A stretch of DNA of 64,000 bases from Sphingomonadales bacterium UBA7471 (GTDB lineage: Bacteria; Pseudomonadota; Alphaproteobacteria; Sphingomonadales; Sphingomonadaceae). The stretch spans positions 9,195-73,194 of the forward strand of contig DLOZ01000012.1 of NCBI GenBank assembly GCA_002479765.1. The letters are read 5' to 3'. A program made the position numbers and the translations under genes. Below are positions 60,744 to 64,000 of the stretch, one piece after another. Positions within the stretch are counted from its first letter, which is position 1; each line of letters starts with the position of its first letter. A model generated the notes under the pieces. That model was not told the origin of the DNA. It saw only the letters and a program-made list of their open reading frames with translations, and searched no databases.

Positions 60744-60758
60744 GGCCCGACAGAGCCA

Positions 60759-62102
60759 TTACTCCGCCGCTTCGCGTCCGTCGGCGATTTGCCCGTTGCC
60801 TTCGTCATCGCCATAACGGGGCAGCGCCTCAACCGACGGGATATCTTCCAATTCGCGCTTGCCGGTTTCGATATTGAGATCCGCAAACTTCCGACCCGTC
60901 GACATGACATTACGTTCAAAGCTGCCCACGAATTTATTGTAGTTATTCACCGCCGAGGACAGCCCGCTGCCCACCGATTTCAGATGCTGCGCGGCAACGG
61001 CAATGCGATCATACATTTCCTTGCCAAGCGCGCCAATCTGCTTGGCTTCGCGCGCGAGGCCCTCTTGCCGCCACACGCTGGCAACGGTCCGCGCAATCGC
61101 AACCAGATTGGTCGGCGTGGCCAACAACACCTTCTTATCAAAGGCAAAGTCCCACAATTGCGGTTCATGCTCAAGCGCAGCCGCCAGAAAATGTTCGCCC
61201 GGGACAAACATAATCACATAATCGGGCGCGTCCTCAAACTGGTCCCAATAGGCTTTGCGCGACAGGCCATCGATATGGTTCTTCATCGACTGTGTGTGCC
61301 GCGTCATGGCGACTGCGCGGACGTCGTCATCCACGGAGGCAAAAGCGTCTTGATAATCGTTCAAAGACACCTTGGCATCGATAACCAACGTCCGCCCGCC
61401 CGGGACATGAATGATCGCGTCAGGCCGCAAGCGAAGGCCATCGCCCGCATCAATACTGGTTTCCAGGTCAAAATCGACATGTTCGGATAAGCCGCAGCTT
61501 TCCAAAACATTCTTCAGCTGCTGCTCGCCCCAGCGGCCCCGCGCCTTTGGCGCATTGCGCAATGAGTTCATCAGGCCAGAGGCAACGTTGGAAACACGCT
61601 CCTGCCCAAGCCGCATTTCGCCAATCAGGCCCTTCAGATCGCCATATGCTTCCGTGCGGTCTTTCTCGATTTTGCCGACTTGCTCTTCATACGCTTTCAG
61701 CTTGTCGCCAACGGGCCCCAAAAGCTGTTTCAGCCGCTCTTCATTCTTTTCACCGGCCTGATGAAAGCGTTCATCGGCGCGTTGAAGAAACGCCGCTTGC
61801 GCTTCGCCCAACAGTTTTTGCCCAATCTCGCCAAACTGCGCCGACAAGGTTTCTTTGGCCTGAGCCAGCGCAGCGATCTGTTCTTCAAAGCCGCGTTCAC
61901 GCTCTTCTAGGCTGGTTTCAAGGCGCGCTAGACGGTCTTTTGCACTGTCGCGTTCAACCACGACCTGATCGAGCATGGAACGCAGTTGCGCGGTGGTCTC
62001 CTGCCCTGCCCGGCTTTCACGCCCGCCTGCAAACCAGCCGAGCACAAGCCCGACCAGCAAAGCAAGCACAACAATGACGATGACGACTAACGGCTCCAAC
62101 AC
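60759..62102 (-). CDS. rmuC: DNA recombination protein RmuC
   Basis: 447 residues. N-terminal membrane anchor (MLEPLVVIVIVVLALLVGLV), long coiled coil (about 40-150) and the RmuC nuclease-like domain (KARGRWGEQQLKNVLESCGL, IIHVPGGRTLVIDAKVSLN, IMFVPGEHFLAAAL). RmuC limits inversions at short repeats. Confidence 0.94.
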   Translation of the reverse strand: MLEPLVVIVIVVLALLVGLVLGWFAGGRESRAGQETTAQLRSMLDQVVVERDSAKDRLARLETSLEERERGFEEQIAALAQAKETLSAQFGEIGQKLLGEAQAAFLQRADERFHQAGEKNEERLKQLLGPVGDKLKAYEEQVGKIEKDRTEAYGDLKGLIGEMRLGQERVSNVASGLMNSLRNAPKARGRWGEQQLKNVLESCGLSEHVDFDLETSIDAGDGLRLRPDAIIHVPGGRTLVIDAKVSLNDYQDAFASVDDDVRAVAMTRHTQSMKNHIDGLSRKAYWDQFEDAPDYVIMFVPGEHFLAAALEHEPQLWDFAFDKKVLLATPTNLVAIARTVASVWRQEGLAREAKQIGALGKEMYDRIAVAAQHLKSVGSGLSSAVNNYNKFVGSFERNVMSTGRKFADLNIETGKRELEDIPSVEALPRYGDDEGNGQIADGREAAE

Positions 62103-62153
62103 AGCACTCCATATATAGAACGAATGCGGAACATAGCCTATGGTAGGCTTAGG

Positions 62154-62921
62154 TCAAGCGGCTTCGGTTTGCACCCGCCGTGCCTTTTTTACGCGCGCAT
62201 AGCTTATGGCGCTAAACGGCAGCAGCGCTGCATAAACTATTGTCGCCCCGATCATCGCAACCCAAGGGGCAGCAACCAAGGTCGCGGTAAACAAACCAAC
62301 AGTGGCGAGTGCCATAAAGCGCAGGCTTCGGCGGACCTTAATCGACGACCAGCTGTAGGTGGCCACGTTAGAAACCATCAAGACCGCGCACAGGAGCAAC
62401 CACGGCCCCAGAAAGCGATAGTCACGTACCCATTCCGCACCGGTTTCGAACCAAATCATCATTGGCAGCAAGGCCAGCGCCGCGCCAGGCGGCGATGGGA
62501 CGCCGGTGTTAAATCCCGCCAATTTATGCGGCTGGTTTTCGGTATCGATACGGGCATTGAAACGCGCAAGTCGCAGCGCAGCGCACAATACGAAGAATAC
62601 TGAAATGGTCCAGCCGAAGCGGGGCATATCCTGCAGCACCCACATGTACATGACCAATGCCGGGGTCGCGCCGAAAGCAATTACATCCGACAGCGAATCC
62701 AATTCCGCGCCAAAGCGGCTTTCGCCTTTCAACATCCGCGCGACGCGGCCATCCATGACGTCAAGCACGCCTGCAATAACCATCGCGGCGACAGCATTTT
62801 CCCAGCGGCCCTGCATCGCAAACCATGCCCCCGAGAGGCCAGTGCACAAAGCAAGCGCGGTGATCGCATTTGGTGCGAGCGCCCGTAACGGAATGCCGGG
62901 GCGGGAGGAAAAATCGTTCAT
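62154..62921 (-). CDS. pssA: CDP-diacylglycerol-serine O-phosphatidyltransferase
   Basis: 255 residues. CDP-alcohol phosphotransferase motif MDGRVARMLKGESRFG followed by AELDSLSD (DGxxAR-x8-GxxxDxxxD), with several membrane helices. Makes phosphatidylserine, the substrate of the Psd encoded just upstream. ATG overlaps the psd stop by one base. Confidence 0.95.
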   Translation of the reverse strand: MNDFSSRPGIPLRALAPNAITALALCTGLSGAWFAMQGRWENAVAAMVIAGVLDVMDGRVARMLKGESRFGAELDSLSDVIAFGATPALVMYMWVLQDMPRFGWTISVFFVLCAALRLARFNARIDTENQPHKLAGFNTGVPSPPGAALALLPMMIWFETGAEWVRDYRFLGPWLLLCAVLMVSNVATYSWSSIKVRRSLRFMALATVGLFTATLVAAPWVAMIGATIVYAALLPFSAISYARVKKARRVQTEAA

Positions 62922-63670
62922 TAGTGTGCGACGGCAATCAAATCTTGGTCAACACCCAAGTCGGCGATGACCGTTTCGCCCGCAACGCAACGCTGCCCTT
63001 TAATGACGCGCGACGATGTTCCATGCGGTAAATATACATCCACGCGGCTGCCAAAGCGGATAAGGCCAATACGTTGGCCATTGGCAACGCTGTCGCCTTC
63101 TTTCACAAAAGCGACGATACGACGGGCGACAAGACCAGCGATTTGCGTAAAGCCGATACGCACGCCATCCGCGCGCTCGACCAGGAAATGCTGGCGCTCA
63201 TTATCCTCGCTCGCCTTGTCGAGATCGGCGTTCATGAACTTGCCGGGGATATAGACCACGCGCCGCACGGTGCCGCCGTAGGGGGCGCGGTTGATGTGCA
63301 CGTCGAACACCGACATGAAGATCGAGATCCGGGTCACCGGACCGGGCGCCAGGCCGCGGGTGCCGCTGCCATCGTCCATCACCAGCTCGCGCGGCGGCTC
63401 AACCTGCTGGATCAGCGTGACCAGGCCATCGGCCGGGGCAACGATAAAGCGATCGTCCTGCGGCGTGACGCGAACCGGATCGCGGAAGAAGGCGCAAATC
63501 CCCAGCACCAGGAAGCCCAGCGGCCAGGCCAGCGTTTCCCAGGCAAAGAACGCGGCGGCGGCACTGGCAACCCCGGCAATCGCTGCAAACTTGTGCGCTT
63601 CGGGGTGGATGCGCGGCCATTGCCAGGTGGCTTCACCGCGCCCGCGGTTGTCGAGAATCTCATTGGCCAT
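62921..63670 (-). CDS. psd: Phosphatidylserine decarboxylase
   Basis: 249 residues. Membrane segment (AAFFAWETLAWPLGFLVLGI), INRAPYGGTVRRVVY and the self-cleavage motif RFGSRVDVYLP, where Ser becomes the pyruvoyl group. Converts PS to PE. The 5' two-thirds (63241-63670) are about 67% GC, against about 56% for the 3' part and pssA; the protein itself is coherent. Starts 3 bp after the FabH-like gene stop. Confidence 0.95.
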   Translation of the reverse strand: MANEILDNRGRGEATWQWPRIHPEAHKFAAIAGVASAAAAFFAWETLAWPLGFLVLGICAFFRDPVRVTPQDDRFIVAPADGLVTLIQQVEPPRELVMDDGSGTRGLAPGPVTRISIFMSVFDVHINRAPYGGTVRRVVYIPGKFMNADLDKASEDNERQHFLVERADGVRIGFTQIAGLVARRIVAFVKEGDSVANGQRIGLIRFGSRVDVYLPHGTSSRVIKGQRCVAGETVIADLGVDQDLIAVAH

Positions 63671-63673
63671 GGA

Positions 63674-64000
63674 TCAGGCTACCTTGCGCACGAAGACGGT
63701 GCCAGCAGAATAGCCTGCGCCGAAGGAACAGATCAGCGCGGTATCGCCCGCCGTCAGATCGCTGTTGTGAAGATGGAAGGCAATGATCGAGCCTGCGCTC
63801 GACGTATTGCCATAAGTGTCGAGCACGGTCGGGCTTTCATCCTCGTCCGCTTCATGCCCCAGCACGCGCTGCGAAATCAGTCGGTTCATCCCCGAATTGG
63901 CCTGATGCAGCCACAGCCGGCGCAGTGAAGTCGGATCGATTCCCAGGTCACCGGCATGTTCGACGATCATGGTTGCGACCATCGGCACCACTTCCTTGAA
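63674..64000 (-). CDS. 3-oxoacyl-ACP synthase III (FabH)-like, 3' part only
   Basis: Partial; the 5' end lies beyond the window. Visible C-terminal domain contains LWLHQANSGMNRLISQRVLG and DTYGNTSSAGSIIAFHLHNS, i.e. the catalytic His and Asn of the thiolase-like condensing enzymes, then SFGAGYSAGTVFVRKVA. FabH of fatty-acid initiation versus a specialised KAS III homologue cannot be decided. Same strand and 3 bp from psd. Confidence 0.85.
   Translation of the reverse strand, partial: FKEVVPMVATMIVEHAGDLGIDPTSLRRLWLHQANSGMNRLISQRVLGHEADEDESPTVLDTYGNTSSAGSIIAFHLHNSDLTAGDTALICSFGAGYSAGTVFVRKVA

Overview
The window reads as a chromosomal segment of a sphingomonad-like alphaproteobacterium (order Sphingomonadales; genus not decidable, but the mid-50s GC in most of it suits a Sphingorhabdus- or Sphingopyxis-like lineage). 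The evidence is the gene set: a ChpT phosphotransferase beside a chemotaxis operon, the pckA / chvI-chvG-hprK-rapZ-EIIA-HPr neighbourhood, a genome-encoded RNase P RNA of bacterial type A appearance, two large TonB-dependent receptors and gatCAB. Genes are densely packed with many 1-4 bp stop/start overlaps; no gene-free stretch exceeds 300 bp. There is no CRISPR array, prophage, rRNA operon or classical insertion sequence.

Layout. 1-2.6 kb: end of an unidentified gene with its terminator, then a phage-shock operon (pspA, pspB, pspC) followed by four extra small membrane ORFs, three of them PspB-like. 2.6-8.1 kb: sufE converging on a minus-strand DUF2946 / TonB receptor / PepSY metal-uptake cluster, then J-domain and Yip1 membrane proteins. 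8.1-9.6 kb: a DUF4345 gene, rnpB (overlapping or abutting both neighbours) and a peptidoglycan amidase. 9.6-15.6 kb: cheA-cheW-cheY-cheB-cheR preceded by chpT and a near-perfect CtrA site. 15.6-18.8 kb: JAMM protease, rluD-type pseudouridine synthase, rpoH, mtgA. 18.8-25.7 kb: a TonB receptor with an apparent PHO box, then clpX, clpP, tig and tRNA-Leu(UAG). 25.8-33 kb: gatCAB, a DUF3089 hydrolase, ruvX, pyrB and a catalytically degenerate dihydroorotase (PyrX type). 33-36.8 kb: SPOR protein, ribbon-helix-helix protein and orphan ParA, a lipoprotein and hisI. 36.9-41.6 kb: purF, an SDR, photolyase and a YdjM-type membrane hydrolase. 41.58-42.05 kb: a 465-bp unit with perfect 25-bp inverted ends, each made of three tandem octamers, enclosing one GxxExxY nuclease-like gene. 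42-53.7 kb: korAB, HSL-type hydrolase, rppH, TPR protein, rsmB-like methyltransferase, guaB, M28 peptidase, a CoA-ester-lyase remnant, qmcA/nfeD and a hypothetical. 53.7-60.7 kb: pckA divergent from chvI-chvG-hprK-rapZ-manX-ptsH-trmH. 60.7-64 kb: rmuC, pssA, psd and the 3' part of a FabH-like gene, with an abrupt GC rise inside psd.

Functional links. ClpXP, trigger factor, RpoH and Psp form a proteostasis and envelope-stress theme. ChpT plus the CtrA site suggests that motility signalling is tied to the cell cycle. The ChvGI/HprK/PTS operon with pckA links envelope or acid sensing to carbon flux. The most unusual items are the octamer-ended GxxExxY unit, the Psp small-protein array, the PHO-box TonB receptor, the leaderless-looking chvI promoter, and rnpB with promoter and terminator elements embedded in neighbouring genes.
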